Shown here: one piece after another, positions 16,754-26,194 of the stretch
How the letters are laid out: every line of letters starts with the position of its first letter
Numbering within the stretch: position 1 is the stretch's first letter
NCBI GenBank assembly: GCA_003670925.1
Contig: QWQG01000105.1
Span: forward strand, 1-37,900
Origin: Planctomycetota bacterium
Lineage (GTDB): Bacteria > Planctomycetota > Planctomycetia > Planctomycetales > Planctomycetaceae
Direction of reading: 5' to 3'
Length of the DNA: 37,900 bases
Notes under the pieces: generated by a model
Told to the model about the DNA's origin: nothing
What the model saw: the letters and a program-made list of their open reading frames with translations, nothing else
The model's database searches: none
Position numbers and translations under genes: made by a program

Positions 16754-17239
16754 ATGTCTGAAGAAATCACGGCTTTCCATGAAGCTGGGCACGTTTACGC
16801 GGCGCTCTACGTCGGGGCGAAGGTACGGTCTGTCACCATCGATCCGGACAACGATGACGGGCCGAATCGATCCGGTGATACCGTGGTGCTCTGGGATCGT
16901 CGCCGCTTTTCCCAGCAGGAGTTAATGGAAAAAGGGGCATGGGTCGCGTTGGCTGGTCCGGTAGCGGAGATGATTCATGCGGAGAAGCCTTTTCACCCGG
17001 CGGTAATTGCCGAATGGCGACAGGACTGGGAAACAGCATGCGAATGCCTTGCCGGTATCGGTAATGTCCAGCAGCGTTTCGCGTGCTTGGAACAGTTCAC
17101 GATTGATCTTTATCAGGCATTCTCACAGGATCGTCACTGGGCTGCCATCGGTGCCATAGCAGATCACTTGTTGGCCCACGAAACCTTGGATCAAGAAATG
17201 CTCGAGGAGATCGTAGAGCCATGGATGATGGACTCCTGA
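16754..17239 (+). CDS. Stand-alone M41 (FtsH-type) zinc peptidase domain protein
   Basis: The ATG at 16754 has an AGGA ribosome site about 6 bases upstream and starts MSEEITAFHEAGHVYAALYV. The H-E-A-G-H motif (residues 9-13) is the M41 zinc and catalytic motif, and VALAGPVAEMIHA (about residue 68) fits the A-G-x-x-A-E helix of FtsH. The later W-R-Q-D-W-E-T-A (Asp near 92) sits where FtsH provides its third zinc ligand. The 161-residue protein lacks the AAA+ ATPase and transmembrane parts of FtsH, so it would be a small soluble protease or a repurposed zinc protein. Its partner is unknown. It is divergent from the hypothetical gene on the minus strand and is followed by about 400 bases without a gene. 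Confidence 0.75.
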   Translation: MSEEITAFHEAGHVYAALYVGAKVRSVTIDPDNDDGPNRSGDTVVLWDRRRFSQQELMEKGAWVALAGPVAEMIHAEKPFHPAVIAEWRQDWETACECLAGIGNVQQRFACLEQFTIDLYQAFSQDRHWAAIGAIADHLLAHETLDQEMLEEIVEPWMMDS

Positions 17240-17636
17240 GCGGAGCAATCGGATGCCGGGATGGAGCATGCTTGCGACGCGACAGAACACGTTCTCCGAG
17301 CATAACTATTTAGGATTTTGCAAAGTTGCAATGAGGCATTGGCCGAAGTCCAGAGATGGTGTCTCACAAATCAGGGTTAAACGAGGATTAAACAACGTGA
17401 AAACAATCGCAAAACGTTTGGCCTAAACTTGGAAAATGTGGACTTTGATGTGACGTTTTGATGTCTAAAGGCGTCTGAATGGTGTTCAAATGATGGAAAC
17501 CTGTGGTGCAAGATGTCTAGAATCAGGGGGCTTGCGGTTCAGGCACGCTGCTGATCGTCGAAAACCTGATGATGAGAGCAGCGTTTGTCACGCAAGCATC
17601 CAATCTAATCTGTTTACAGCTTTGCTGGAGTCAACA
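17240..17636. other. Intergenic region upstream of the HtrA-like gene
   Basis: About 397 bases without a supported gene. The HtrA-like frame is open upstream to 17490, but that part (Cys/Arg/His-rich) does not look like protein. The stretch 17380-17470 is AT-rich and repeats the TTAAAC motif, so it is the most likely promoter region. No hairpin or RNA gene is evident. Confidence 0.4.
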
Positions 17637-19685
17637 ATGAGGCATGTTTCTTGGCTGTTGCGTTGCCTATCCGTTGTCGGGCTGTTCGCATCGATTTCAA
17701 TGCCGGCTGGCAATGTTCGTGCGGCGGACGTTCAGGATGAATTGCAGCAACGGCAAGTCCAGCTTACAAATGCCTTAAAAAAAGTACGTGAGGCGGTCGT
17801 CGGTGTCTCCGATGGAATGGGTGTTGGAAGTGGCGTGATCGTCACCGCTGACGGTATTGTCCTCACCGCGTCCCACGTTGTCACAACACGCAACCGCCGG
17901 TCTCGCAATGAATCAGCCACAATCACAATGGCGGATGGTCGCCAGCTTGCAGCGACAGTGCTGGGTAAAGACCGAGATTCTGACGCGGCAGTGCTGCGAA
18001 TCAACGCCTTGCCAGATGATAAATCCAGCTTCCCTTACGCGGAAATGGGACGCGTGTCCGAATCCAAAGTCGGGGAGTATTGCTTCGCTATGGGGCATCC
18101 GGGGGGATACCGTCTGGAACGCGAAGCCCCGGTGCGCTTCGGAAGAATCCTATCGATCGGGAATCGGACGGTGGTTTCGGACTGCGCCATATTGCTGGGA
18201 GATTCCGGTGGCCCGCTGTTTAGTCTGGACGGCAAAGTTATTGGGATTCACAGCATGATCACAAGTTTGATCATCGAAAACCGGCATGTGTCAATCGACA
18301 GTTTCCATCACGACTGGGATCGATTGCTGGCAGGCGACCGCTGGGGCCACTTGAGATCCACAGACAATGATCTTGTGCAGTCGGGATTTTTTGGGGTGCA
18401 TTTAACATGGAAAGACTTCACGCCGATTATCGCGGATGTCATCCCGGACACGCCCGCTGAAAAAGCAGGTCTGAAGCCCGGTGATGTGCTGCTGACGGTC
18501 GAAAAAAACAAGATCGCTGATCGGTTAGACCTGAGCACAACCTTGGATCTGCTCGAGGAAGACCAGGAGATCGAAATCGGGATCCTGCGGGATGGCAAAG
18601 AAACCAGCCTCGCACTGGTCACAGGGGACGATACTGAAGACATGGAAAGCTCCGACGATGAAGACGGTCCGCAGCCTGAATCGAATCACGCAGAAGATCC
18701 AGATCGTGAACAAGAGATCATAGATCAGCTGAGTGAGAATCGGGCAATTGGTACCTTCGAAAAACGTTCCTCTCTGGAACTGGGTCAATTTTCGACAGCA
18801 GTCAAGCCGAATCTGAACAGCATCGTCTCGATCCGTGACGGTGGTTTGTTAATGTGTCTCGGAACTGTAATGTCTACGGATGGATATATTTTAACAAAGG
18901 CGAGCGAACTGCACGGCGCGATTGATCCGGAAGTTATTCTGCCAAGCGGTCGCCGTTTCAAGGCACAAGAACTGGCAAGCGACTATGCGTTTGATCTGAT
19001 GCTGCTCAAAGTTGACGCCACGGATTTGCAGCCTGTGTCTCTCATGCGAGAGGCTGCAAATGTCGGCGACCTCGCGGTGTTACAAAACGGCAAAGGTGAA
19101 GCACTCATCCCCACCGTGATCAGCGTCAAGACGCATTCCATGGAAGGCGCAAACAAGGCCTTCATGGGAATCCGGATGGCGGAGGATGACAACGGCGTCC
19201 GAATTGAACGTATTCTGCCAGGGGGTGCCGCCCAACGCAACGGGATGAAGCCGGGTGACGTGATCATGTCGCTGAATGGACGCACCGTAGATCGAATGAT
19301 GACCTTAATCGACGCGATTGGTGGGTTCAAACCGGGCGATAAGATTTCGGTGCGATTCATGCGTGAAGATAAAATCCGCACGATCGACATTCTACTTACG
19401 TCCAAGTTTGTCAATGACGATACGATGCTGCCGTTGTACCGCGACCAACAATTCGAAGGTCAATTCGCAAGCACGCATGCGGGGGGATTTCCGCAAGCCA
19501 TCCAGATCGACGCCGATGTTTATCCTCGTCAGGTAGGTGGCCCGTTGCTGGGGTTAAACGGAAAAGCTCTTGGAATTGTAATCGCACGCGCCGACCGTTT
19601 CCCAGCCTTCGCAATTCCTGCCGACGCCGTGGCTACCGTGTTTGAGCAACTGAAGATTGAAGCGAAAAACAAGGCGAATCCGTAA
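17637..19685 (+). CDS. HtrA-like serine protease with two PDZ domains and a dead second protease domain
   Basis: The ATG at 17637 follows GGAG by 7 bases and opens a signal peptide (about residues 1-30). The first trypsin-like domain has a complete triad: His80 in LTASHVV, Asp116 in DRDSDAAVL and Ser190 in LLGDSGGPLF. PDZ1 covers about 250-330. A very acidic linker (about 330-365) precedes a second protease-like domain (about 383-500), where the His site reads TKASEL and the Asp is kept (AFDLMLLKV). PDZ2 (about 508-588) is followed by IQIDADVYPRQVGGPLL, which fits the HtrA nucleophile loop with the Ser changed to Val. PDZ2 thus appears to interrupt an inactive domain. A periplasmic quality-control protease is the likely role. 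The 682-residue length exceeds the roughly 450 of DegP/DegS relatives. Confidence 0.85.
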   Translation: MRHVSWLLRCLSVVGLFASISMPAGNVRAADVQDELQQRQVQLTNALKKVREAVVGVSDGMGVGSGVIVTADGIVLTASHVVTTRNRRSRNESATITMADGRQLAATVLGKDRDSDAAVLRINALPDDKSSFPYAEMGRVSESKVGEYCFAMGHPGGYRLEREAPVRFGRILSIGNRTVVSDCAILLGDSGGPLFSLDGKVIGIHSMITSLIIENRHVSIDSFHHDWDRLLAGDRWGHLRSTDNDLVQSGFFGVHLTWKDFTPIIADVIPDTPAEKAGLKPGDVLLTVEKNKIADRLDLSTTLDLLEEDQEIEIGILRDGKETSLALVTGDDTEDMESSDDEDGPQPESNHAEDPDREQEIIDQLSENRAIGTFEKRSSLELGQFSTAVKPNLNSIVSIRDGGLLMCLGTVMSTDGYILTKASELHGAIDPEVILPSGRRFKAQELASDYAFDLMLLKVDATDLQPVSLMREAANVGDLAVLQNGKGEALIPTVISVKTHSMEGANKAFMGIRMAEDDNGVRIERILPGGAAQRNGMKPGDVIMSLNGRTVDRMMTLIDAIGGFKPGDKISVRFMREDKIRTIDILLTSKFVNDDTMLPLYRDQQFEGQFASTHAGGFPQAIQIDADVYPRQVGGPLLGLNGKALGIVIARADRFPAFAIPADAVATVFEQLKIEAKNKANP

Positions 19686-19766
19686 GACCATGTTGCTGTC
19701 GAAGCGTTATGCATCCAGCGTTGCTGTGATGCAACAATGAAACGACTCGACACCGAGATTTTGCGT

Positions 19767-21557
19767 CTACCAGTCGCCAAGTTCCTGAGACAGTTCAACC
19801 CAGCGCTCTTCAACTTCGGCCAGTTCTTTGGCGATCGTTTCGATCTGAGTGTGCAATGCCATCGCTTTCTTTGCGTCAGAAGTATTCAGCATCTCCGCGT
19901 TGAGAGCTTTCCGCTGATCGTCAAGCCGGGCAATGTTTTTTTCCAGATTGCGAAGTGTCTTCCGCTGCTGGTGAATGTCTTTTCCGGATGAAGGTTTTTC
20001 GACCTTGCTGCCCGCTCCTTTTCCCGCTGGAGCACTCGCCATACGGTTGGACGCTCGTTCGCGTTCGCCGTCTTCGATCTCTTTATTCACGTAATAAATG
20101 TAGTCATCGTATTTCCCCACATAGTTCCGGGCGCGACCGTCGCGGACTTCAATAATGCTGGTGGCGATGCAACGCACGAAGTGGCGGTCGTGGCTGGTGA
20201 ATAAGACCGTGCCTTTGTAGCTAAGCAGAGCTTCCGCCAGCGACTCGACTGTCTCCACATCCAGATGGTTGCCAGGTTCGTCGAGTACCAGAATGTTGTA
20301 TGTCCCCAGCAACAGCCCAGCCATACACAAACGGGCTCGCTCGCCTCCGGACAGAACTCTGATCGGCTTCTTCGTATGAGCACCGCGAAACAACAATGAT
20401 CCGGCACAGGCCAGACAGTCCTGAGTTGTCGTGCCAGGTTTGGCCTTGTATTCGAGGTATTCCAGGACAGTCTGGTCCGGTGGCAGCGTGGTATAAACGT
20501 GTTGCGCGTAAACCCCGATCTCGCAGCCGTAACCCCACTTCACTTTGCCATCGACTGGTTTGAGCGAATCGACGAGTGTTCTCAGCAGCGTCGTTTTTCC
20601 CTGACCATTGTCACCCACAAACGCAGCACGTTGCTGATGCAGAATTTCCAGTTCGATGCCGGACGCCACGGCCTTGCCGTCATAGCCGATGCTCAGGTCC
20701 ATACAGCGAACCGCAGGCCCCTGACGCGGTTCAACCTGTGGGGCCCGAACGTGTGCCCTGGGCAGATCGACTTCAATTTCTTCCAGTGACAACCGGTCAA
20801 GCTGCTTTTGCTTCGAACGGGCCTGACTGGCGCCGGTCGCACGAGCCTTGTTCTTGTCGATAAATCGCTGCAGTTGTTTCTGCTTTGCCAGAACCGAAAC
20901 GTTGGTGCGTTCAGCCCGGACCTTTTCTTCCTCGACCTGTTTCAGATATCCGGCGATCTTGCCGTTATACATCGTCAATTTACCGCGATTGATATCGAGT
21001 GTCTGATCGCAGGTGGCCGTGAGGAATTCACGATCGTGCGACACGATGAGGCAGGCGGCGGGAAAGTGCTTCAGAAAATGTTCGAGCAGAATCTGGGTGC
21101 GCAGGTCGAGAAAGTTCGTAGGCTCGTCCAGCATCAGCAGATTTGGATCATGTAACAACAACGCCGCGAGTTTGACGCGTGTCTGCCAGCCGCCGGACAG
21201 TCCCTTCACAGGACCATTCAGGTACAAGCCTTTCAGTTCAAATTCAGCGGCGACTTCGCCGCACTTCCAGTCGGGTTGACCGCTGTCGCGGATCAGAAAG
21301 TCGAGTGCAGATTCTTCCGGCAGGAATGGATCGTGCTGTCGCAGGTAGCCGACGCGCAGATTCGGCGAACGCATGACGGAACCACTGTCGAGTTCCTCAT
21401 CGCCCAAGAGCACGCGCAATAGTGTGGATTTGCCGGCTCCATTACGTCCGATAAATCCGACCTTTTCGTCTTCGTACAAAGTGACGTTAGCGTTGTCGAG
21501 AAGCATCTGGTCGCCAAAACTCTTGACGCCGTCGGTGAGTTGGATCAAAACTGACAT
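19767..21557 (-). CDS. ABC-F family ATPase (Uup/EttA-like)
   Basis: The 596-residue protein contains two ABC cassettes and no membrane segment. The first has Walker A GRNGAGKS (about 37-44), the signature LSGGWQTRVKLA and Walker B LLMLDEPTNFLD. The second has GDNGQGKTTLL, LSGGERARL and ILVLDEPGNHLD. The linker between them holds a charged helical arm (EEKVRAERTNVSVLAKQKQL), as in ABC-F proteins that act at the ribosome. The C-terminal 70 residues form a coiled coil, a Uup-like feature. ABC-F proteins bind the ribosomal E site or affect rRNA/DNA processes, and this one is more likely a housekeeping factor than a resistance determinant. It converges with the HtrA-like gene (81-base gap), where a weak GTTGC/GCAAC hairpin lies at 19720-19735. 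Confidence 0.9.
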   Translation of the reverse strand: MSVLIQLTDGVKSFGDQMLLDNANVTLYEDEKVGFIGRNGAGKSTLLRVLLGDEELDSGSVMRSPNLRVGYLRQHDPFLPEESALDFLIRDSGQPDWKCGEVAAEFELKGLYLNGPVKGLSGGWQTRVKLAALLLHDPNLLMLDEPTNFLDLRTQILLEHFLKHFPAACLIVSHDREFLTATCDQTLDINRGKLTMYNGKIAGYLKQVEEEKVRAERTNVSVLAKQKQLQRFIDKNKARATGASQARSKQKQLDRLSLEEIEVDLPRAHVRAPQVEPRQGPAVRCMDLSIGYDGKAVASGIELEILHQQRAAFVGDNGQGKTTLLRTLVDSLKPVDGKVKWGYGCEIGVYAQHVYTTLPPDQTVLEYLEYKAKPGTTTQDCLACAGSLLFRGAHTKKPIRVLSGGERARLCMAGLLLGTYNILVLDEPGNHLDVETVESLAEALLSYKGTVLFTSHDRHFVRCIATSIIEVRDGRARNYVGKYDDYIYYVNKEIEDGERERASNRMASAPAGKGAGSKVEKPSSGKDIHQQRKTLRNLEKNIARLDDQRKALNAEMLNTSDAKKAMALHTQIETIAKELAEVEERWVELSQELGDW

Positions 21558-21882
21558 AGGATCAGAAAAAACCTGTTTTTGACACGAAATTGAATTTCAA
21601 AACGCGGTTTAACCGCCTCATCGCACTCCATCAAGGACGATCTTCCTGTTTTCCCGCCGTCGGGTGGGAATCTCCTAATTTTATTACAAAGCTGCGTGCG
21701 AATGGCGATTCCTCAACTGAAAAACGGTGTCTTCGCGTCGCGAGTCTGTGCGTGACACGATCGAAAACAACTCGCTGAGGGGATGATCTTCAGAGATGAT
21801 GCCCTTTCGTGTTTGAGAGCTGTGCCGTACAACCCGTGTTCGGAGACACGATTTCGCGGATTATAGGATGTGAGATTTTTTC
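21558..21882. other. Intergenic region between divergent ABC-F and zwf genes
   Basis: These 325 bases separate two divergent starts and should contain both promoters. I found no convincing -35/-10 pair, RNA gene or perfect repeat. Short open frames here look like chance. Confidence 0.4.
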
Positions 21883-23409
21883 ATGGTTGCAACGAACGAT
21901 ACGACGGTACTAATTTTTGGAGCATCAGGCGATCTTACATCTCGTAAGCTGATTCCTGCCTTGTTTCGCTTATCACAACAGCAGTATTTATCGGTTCGCT
22001 CTCCAGTCATTGGAGTGGCGCGGCGTCCGAAGTCGCATGACGAATTCAGAACTGAGATGCGTGAGAAAGTACAGGCCCGTCTGGGATTGGACAAGTTTGA
22101 TGCGGCAGCGTGGGATGTCTTTGCAAATCAACTGTTTTACCAACAATTGGATCTGACAGACGCCAGTGAGTACGCCATGCTCAAAACCTCGGTTCAAGCG
22201 ATCGAATCTCAAGTGGGGGCGGGAAATGATGCGTCACGGATTGTGTATCTGGCGACCACTCCAGACTTAATTGCGCCGGCCGTTGAGGGGTTGGATGTGT
22301 CGGGCATGATTCCACCACGGGAATCCAAATCGATCCTGCGTGTGGTCGTGGAAAAACCATTCGGACGCGATCTGAAATCGGCTCAGGAATTGACATTAAC
22401 ATTATCGCGGCATCTGCAGGAAAGTCAGATTTATCGCATCGACCATTATCTCGGTAAAGAGACCGTCCAGAATATTTTACTGTTCCGATTCGGGAATGCT
22501 ATCTTTGAACCACTGCTGAATCGCAATCATGTCGATCACATTCAGATAACAGTTGCTGAAGAGCTGGGCATGGAAGGGGCGCGTGGTGGATACTACGACA
22601 CATCAGGAGCAATGCGGGATGTCTTGCAGAATCACGTGCTTCAATTATTGTGCCTGATTGCAATGGATCCTCCATCGCTCTTTCAGGCCCGCGAGATTCG
22701 CGATGAAAAAATGAAGGTGCTGCAAGCTCTTAGACCGGGTGTCAGCGGTCCGATCGAAAACTGGGCGATTCGAGCTCAATATACGGCAGGGCTCGTTGAT
22801 GGTCAGCCAACGCTCGGGTATCGCGAAGAAGATCGTGTCAACCCGAATTCGAATCGCGAAACGTATGTGGCCATGCGCGTCGCACTCGACAATTGGCGTT
22901 GGGCGGGTGTACCCTTCTTTTTGCGGACAGGTAAACGATTGCCGAAGCAGATGACCGAGATCGCAATCCAGTTCAAAAACCCTCCGTTGAATTTGTTTTC
23001 CACCGTTGAATGTGACGGCGACTTGTGCGACCTCGTTGAAACTCGCCCCAATACCTTGATTCTGCGAATCCAGCCCCAAGAAGCAATCTCATTGCGGTTT
23101 TCCACCAAACGCCCGGGCATGAATTATCAGGTCCAGCCAGTGTCGATGGATTTTGAATATGGGGCACATTTTACGGCGCAGTTGCCAGAAGCTTACGAAC
23201 GCCTATTGCTGGATGTGATGCGCGGCGATTCAACCTTGTTTACACGCAGCGATGAATTGGAAGCCGCATGGCGATTCGTAACGCCAGTCTTAGAATCATG
23301 GGAAAGCAGTTCTGCGGCTCCCGATTTTTACCCCGCCGCCACATGGGGACCCAGATCTGCAGATCAACTGATTTCCGAAACCAAGGCATGCTGGCGCGCC
23401 CCGAAATGA
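21883..23409 (+). CDS. zwf: Glucose-6-phosphate 1-dehydrogenase
   Basis: The 508-residue product begins MVATNDTTVLIFGASGDLTS, with the NADP-binding G-A-S-G-D-L-T-x-R-K-L fingerprint at about residues 12-22. The substrate/active-site motif R-I-D-H-Y-L-G-K-E lies near residues 184-192, followed by VQNILLFRFGNAIFEPL and HVDHIQITVAEELGMEGARG, which contains the catalytic His. The enzyme oxidises glucose 6-phosphate to 6-phosphogluconolactone, making NADPH at the entrance of the pentose phosphate pathway. Length and motifs are typical and no defect is seen. No opcA, pgl or gnd gene is adjacent, so it appears to be transcribed alone. Confidence 0.96.
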   Translation: MVATNDTTVLIFGASGDLTSRKLIPALFRLSQQQYLSVRSPVIGVARRPKSHDEFRTEMREKVQARLGLDKFDAAAWDVFANQLFYQQLDLTDASEYAMLKTSVQAIESQVGAGNDASRIVYLATTPDLIAPAVEGLDVSGMIPPRESKSILRVVVEKPFGRDLKSAQELTLTLSRHLQESQIYRIDHYLGKETVQNILLFRFGNAIFEPLLNRNHVDHIQITVAEELGMEGARGGYYDTSGAMRDVLQNHVLQLLCLIAMDPPSLFQAREIRDEKMKVLQALRPGVSGPIENWAIRAQYTAGLVDGQPTLGYREEDRVNPNSNRETYVAMRVALDNWRWAGVPFFLRTGKRLPKQMTEIAIQFKNPPLNLFSTVECDGDLCDLVETRPNTLILRIQPQEAISLRFSTKRPGMNYQVQPVSMDFEYGAHFTAQLPEAYERLLLDVMRGDSTLFTRSDELEAAWRFVTPVLESWESSSAAPDFYPAATWGPRSADQLISETKACWRAPK

Positions 23410-23511
23410 CAGGCCACGTGGCGCCGCGAACCACCGGGATGCAGTCCGCAGCTGAAACTCGAGATCGAACCCAGCCGAGGGATCTTGCATCAGGGTTTGC
23501 GAAAACGTGGT

Positions 23512-25458
23512 TCATTCCTTTGTCTTGAAGGTTGTCAGTCCATCCGCTTTCGCTTTTGACACCGTCATAAAGACTAGCTTCTTTCCGGTTTCATCGACGA
23601 CGAGCGCCATGGGGTCGCGTTCTCCTGCGTATTTTGTGAAGATCGTGTCAATGGCTTTCAGTGCTGTCACATTGCCAAGGTTGTATGTCTGTGACATATT
23701 CTGGGTGAACCCGGCCGCTTTGAGTGCGTCGCCGTCAATGGAGATTTCGGTCTTGATGGAATCGCCAATATAACCCAGTGCTTCTTGGAGCGGTGTCGCG
23801 CGAAAATCGATGAGCATTTTGAGTTGCAGGCGATCGGCAATTTTATCTGGAACCTTCGTCATGTCGGTCTTAGTCAGATGCGAATCGTCAGCGAAGTTCG
23901 TCAAGAGGGACTGGTTCCAAGTCAACATCGCTCCCGCAGCAAGGTTGGCTGCTGCATGTTGCGGCAGCAGTGTGATGAGTCTGACACCAGCAGGATCAAT
24001 GTGCGTAGTCGTGCCAATTTCGAAAGCTTTCATCATCGCCGGGAAGCGTCCGATGATGCCGCGGGACCCCACTGTGGCCGGTCGCATCATCCGGACGCCG
24101 CTCAGGATCTCATCCGCAAGGTGCGACAGCTTGCCTTGCGTAAATCGCTGCAGCTTTACCGGTGTGCTGGCCTGTGTCTGATGCAGTAAGGTCTCCATGA
24201 AAACGTTGGGCTCGAGGTGCATACTCCAAGAAACGGTCTGCACATCTTCGCCAAACCAAAACAAAAACTTGTCCGCTATGGTCTGTAGCTGGCTAGTAAA
24301 TGCGTCTTCCCGATGTGAATCGACGATCTTCAAATCGAATAGCAACGACAAGTGCCGATCACGATCAGACTCCCGGATTAAAGGCTCCATGTCGGGCGAC
24401 ACAAGTGCCGGATCTTTCAAAGACATCGCTAGCGACTCTGACATGTTCGATGGCGCGACGGCAAATGTCTGTTTATCAATTATCATGTAACTAAAATCGG
24501 GGGCTTCGTACAACTCCACTTTGGGATCCGCGTAAATGCGGCCCTTGAAACGCTGCATAAATTCCTGTTCAGTTTGTGGTAACTTGAGACGTACGACGGC
24601 GGCGACATCTGGGGCTGACATTCGCGGCCCAAAGTTGACCGCAAATGTCAGTTCGGAAATCTCGTCGGGTTTGTAACGTGTTCGCGTCTCAATCTGTTCT
24701 TTAAGCCACATCCCGAGCGTACTCAGCATCGCTTGAAACTCTCCTGTGTTGCGGTCTTCTTTCCAGAACTCGGCTGGGTGGATATGACACAATATCTGCG
24801 GTGTAAAAGGCAAATAATCGACAGGAATCAACTCGCCCGATGTAGGACTCAATGCTTTTGCGTCATCATTTGATGCCGCCCTGTCGGCAACTGTCTCCTG
24901 ATAATCAGCATTGGGCTTGATTCCTATTTGCGATGGAGAAGAACCACTGGATGCCGTAAAGAACCAGATACAGCCTCCGACCGCGGCGATCAGAAATGAA
25001 ATAACGCATGCCACCAAGGGGACGTTACGAGATTTTTTTTTGCGACGACCTTTGACCCGATCAATCACGCTGCCGAGTGCAGCTTCGGAATCAGCTGCAG
25101 CTCCGGGAATCGTGAACAGCGTGGCTAAAGTTTCCGGTTTGGGATCGGAGGGTAAACAATCGTGGCCAACCAGACCCCTGACCGGTGAAGACTGGATTAC
25201 GGGTGTTTCCGCCAAGATCGCTACGGGTAGATCTGGAACCCAACGCGGCGAAGTCCCGATCATCGGCGCACCAACGGCGGCTGGGGAATCCGCTAACTGC
25301 AGAGGCACTTCCTCTGGCTCGGCATCTCTAACCGGGGGCATCGTCAGGATGAATCGGATCCCGCAGTTGGGGCATTTGACGCGTTTCCCGACTAAACTCA
25401 AATCGGGTAGTTTCAAAGACGTTCCGCACGACGAACATGCGATCGAAATAACTGCCAT
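23512..25458 (-). CDS. Zinc-ribbon, single-TM protein with STN-like C-terminal domain
   Basis: The 648-residue protein starts with a zinc ribbon: C8-x2-C11 and C29-x2-C32, in the MJ0042-like pattern. A low-complexity region with several charged residues follows, then one membrane segment (VPLVACVISFLIAAVGGCIWFF, about 150-171). The remaining 470 residues are probably outside the cytoplasm. The last 100 (IDFRATPLQEALGYIGDSIK onward) resemble STN/secretin N-terminal modules of planctomycete proteins, with the F-x-x-x-P-L-x-x-A-L motif. This arrangement, a cytoplasmic zinc ribbon with a large exported part, is recurrent in planctomycetes. Its function is unknown; sensing or assembly at the membrane is a guess. 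It converges on zwf (102-base gap). Confidence 0.75.
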   Translation of the reverse strand: MAVISIACSSCGTSLKLPDLSLVGKRVKCPNCGIRFILTMPPVRDAEPEEVPLQLADSPAAVGAPMIGTSPRWVPDLPVAILAETPVIQSSPVRGLVGHDCLPSDPKPETLATLFTIPGAAADSEAALGSVIDRVKGRRKKKSRNVPLVACVISFLIAAVGGCIWFFTASSGSSPSQIGIKPNADYQETVADRAASNDDAKALSPTSGELIPVDYLPFTPQILCHIHPAEFWKEDRNTGEFQAMLSTLGMWLKEQIETRTRYKPDEISELTFAVNFGPRMSAPDVAAVVRLKLPQTEQEFMQRFKGRIYADPKVELYEAPDFSYMIIDKQTFAVAPSNMSESLAMSLKDPALVSPDMEPLIRESDRDRHLSLLFDLKIVDSHREDAFTSQLQTIADKFLFWFGEDVQTVSWSMHLEPNVFMETLLHQTQASTPVKLQRFTQGKLSHLADEILSGVRMMRPATVGSRGIIGRFPAMMKAFEIGTTTHIDPAGVRLITLLPQHAAANLAAGAMLTWNQSLLTNFADDSHLTKTDMTKVPDKIADRLQLKMLIDFRATPLQEALGYIGDSIKTEISIDGDALKAAGFTQNMSQTYNLGNVTALKAIDTIFTKYAGERDPMALVVDETGKKLVFMTVSKAKADGLTTFKTKE

Positions 25459-26090
25459 GATTCAACCACTCAAAAACCGCGATGAACTCGTTCTCACGCC
25501 GTTGCATTGTGGCTGTTCAAGACCTCCGTAACAAGGCAAAAACAAGCGATTGCGAATCAGCATTGAGCCCACATCATTATCATTTGTCGCACGAGCCCCC
25601 CCTTGCCCAAAAAAGTGCGTTGCGAAAGCGGAATGCCGAGAACCTCGAAAAAATGGCAGGGACCTTTTCGATTGCGAACGACACCACCGCATCCAAGTGA
25701 ATCGACAAAAACGCAATAGCCACCGTTTCGCATCCATGCCTGCATTCACATTTGAATCGAGACTTGACGCAATACGCCACAATCTTTCCCACAAGCAGAA
25801 ATTGCCGCACAAACCGTATCATCGGCAATTTACGAAGAAACTAATCCTTCGTAACTTCCACACTTTTGGAAGATTCAAGACTCTGGGCAAGTTCGCATCG
25901 GGGCCGCCAAAAATTGCAGCCGATACGAAATTTCTGAGCGGCAAAGTTGTATCAGTTTCATGATTTGACCACCACAAATTAAGGATCCAACGCTCCGTCC
26001 TGAAATTCGGGCTTTTCACAAAGCTATGATACTGTCAACATTTGGCAATCTAACAATCCTTCCTTAATTTAAATGAATGAACATTTGGTA

Positions 26091-26142
26091 CCCGAGGTTC
26101 TCTTTGCGGCAGTCCTTTGCGTTCACACACACCTGCCTCGGG
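26091..26142. repeat. Long-range inverted repeat CCCGAGG/CCTCGGG
   Basis: CCCGAGG (26091-26097) and CCTCGGG (26136-26142) can pair over 38 bases, and the inner CAG/CTG (26110-26112 and 26133-26135) can extend the stem across a bulge. This could be a structured RNA element or 5' leader of the small ORF that starts at 26243, but no U-run or known motif follows. Confidence 0.3.
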
Positions 26143-26179
26143 ACGTCTTAAAAACAGTTGCACCTGCTTGATAAGGTTT

Positions 26180-26194
26180 CAAACACCGTGTTTG
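26180..26194. promoter_or_regulatory. Palindrome CAAACAC-C-GTGTTTG, possible operator
   Basis: A perfect 7-bp inverted repeat with a single central base lies 48 bases before the start of the small charged ORF. The near-zero spacer argues against an RNA hairpin and for a site bound by a dimeric regulator. Confidence 0.35.

Noticed and set aside
17490-17636. N-terminal extension of the HtrA-like protein
   Set aside because: The GGAG site and signal peptide favour the start at 17637.
24911-25531. 206-codon plus-strand frame
   Set aside because: It is the antisense shadow of the zinc-ribbon protein, whose Cys motifs and membrane segment are clear.
26091-26142. Known small RNA such as the SRP or 6S RNA
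   Set aside because: Conserved sequence blocks of these RNAs are not present.
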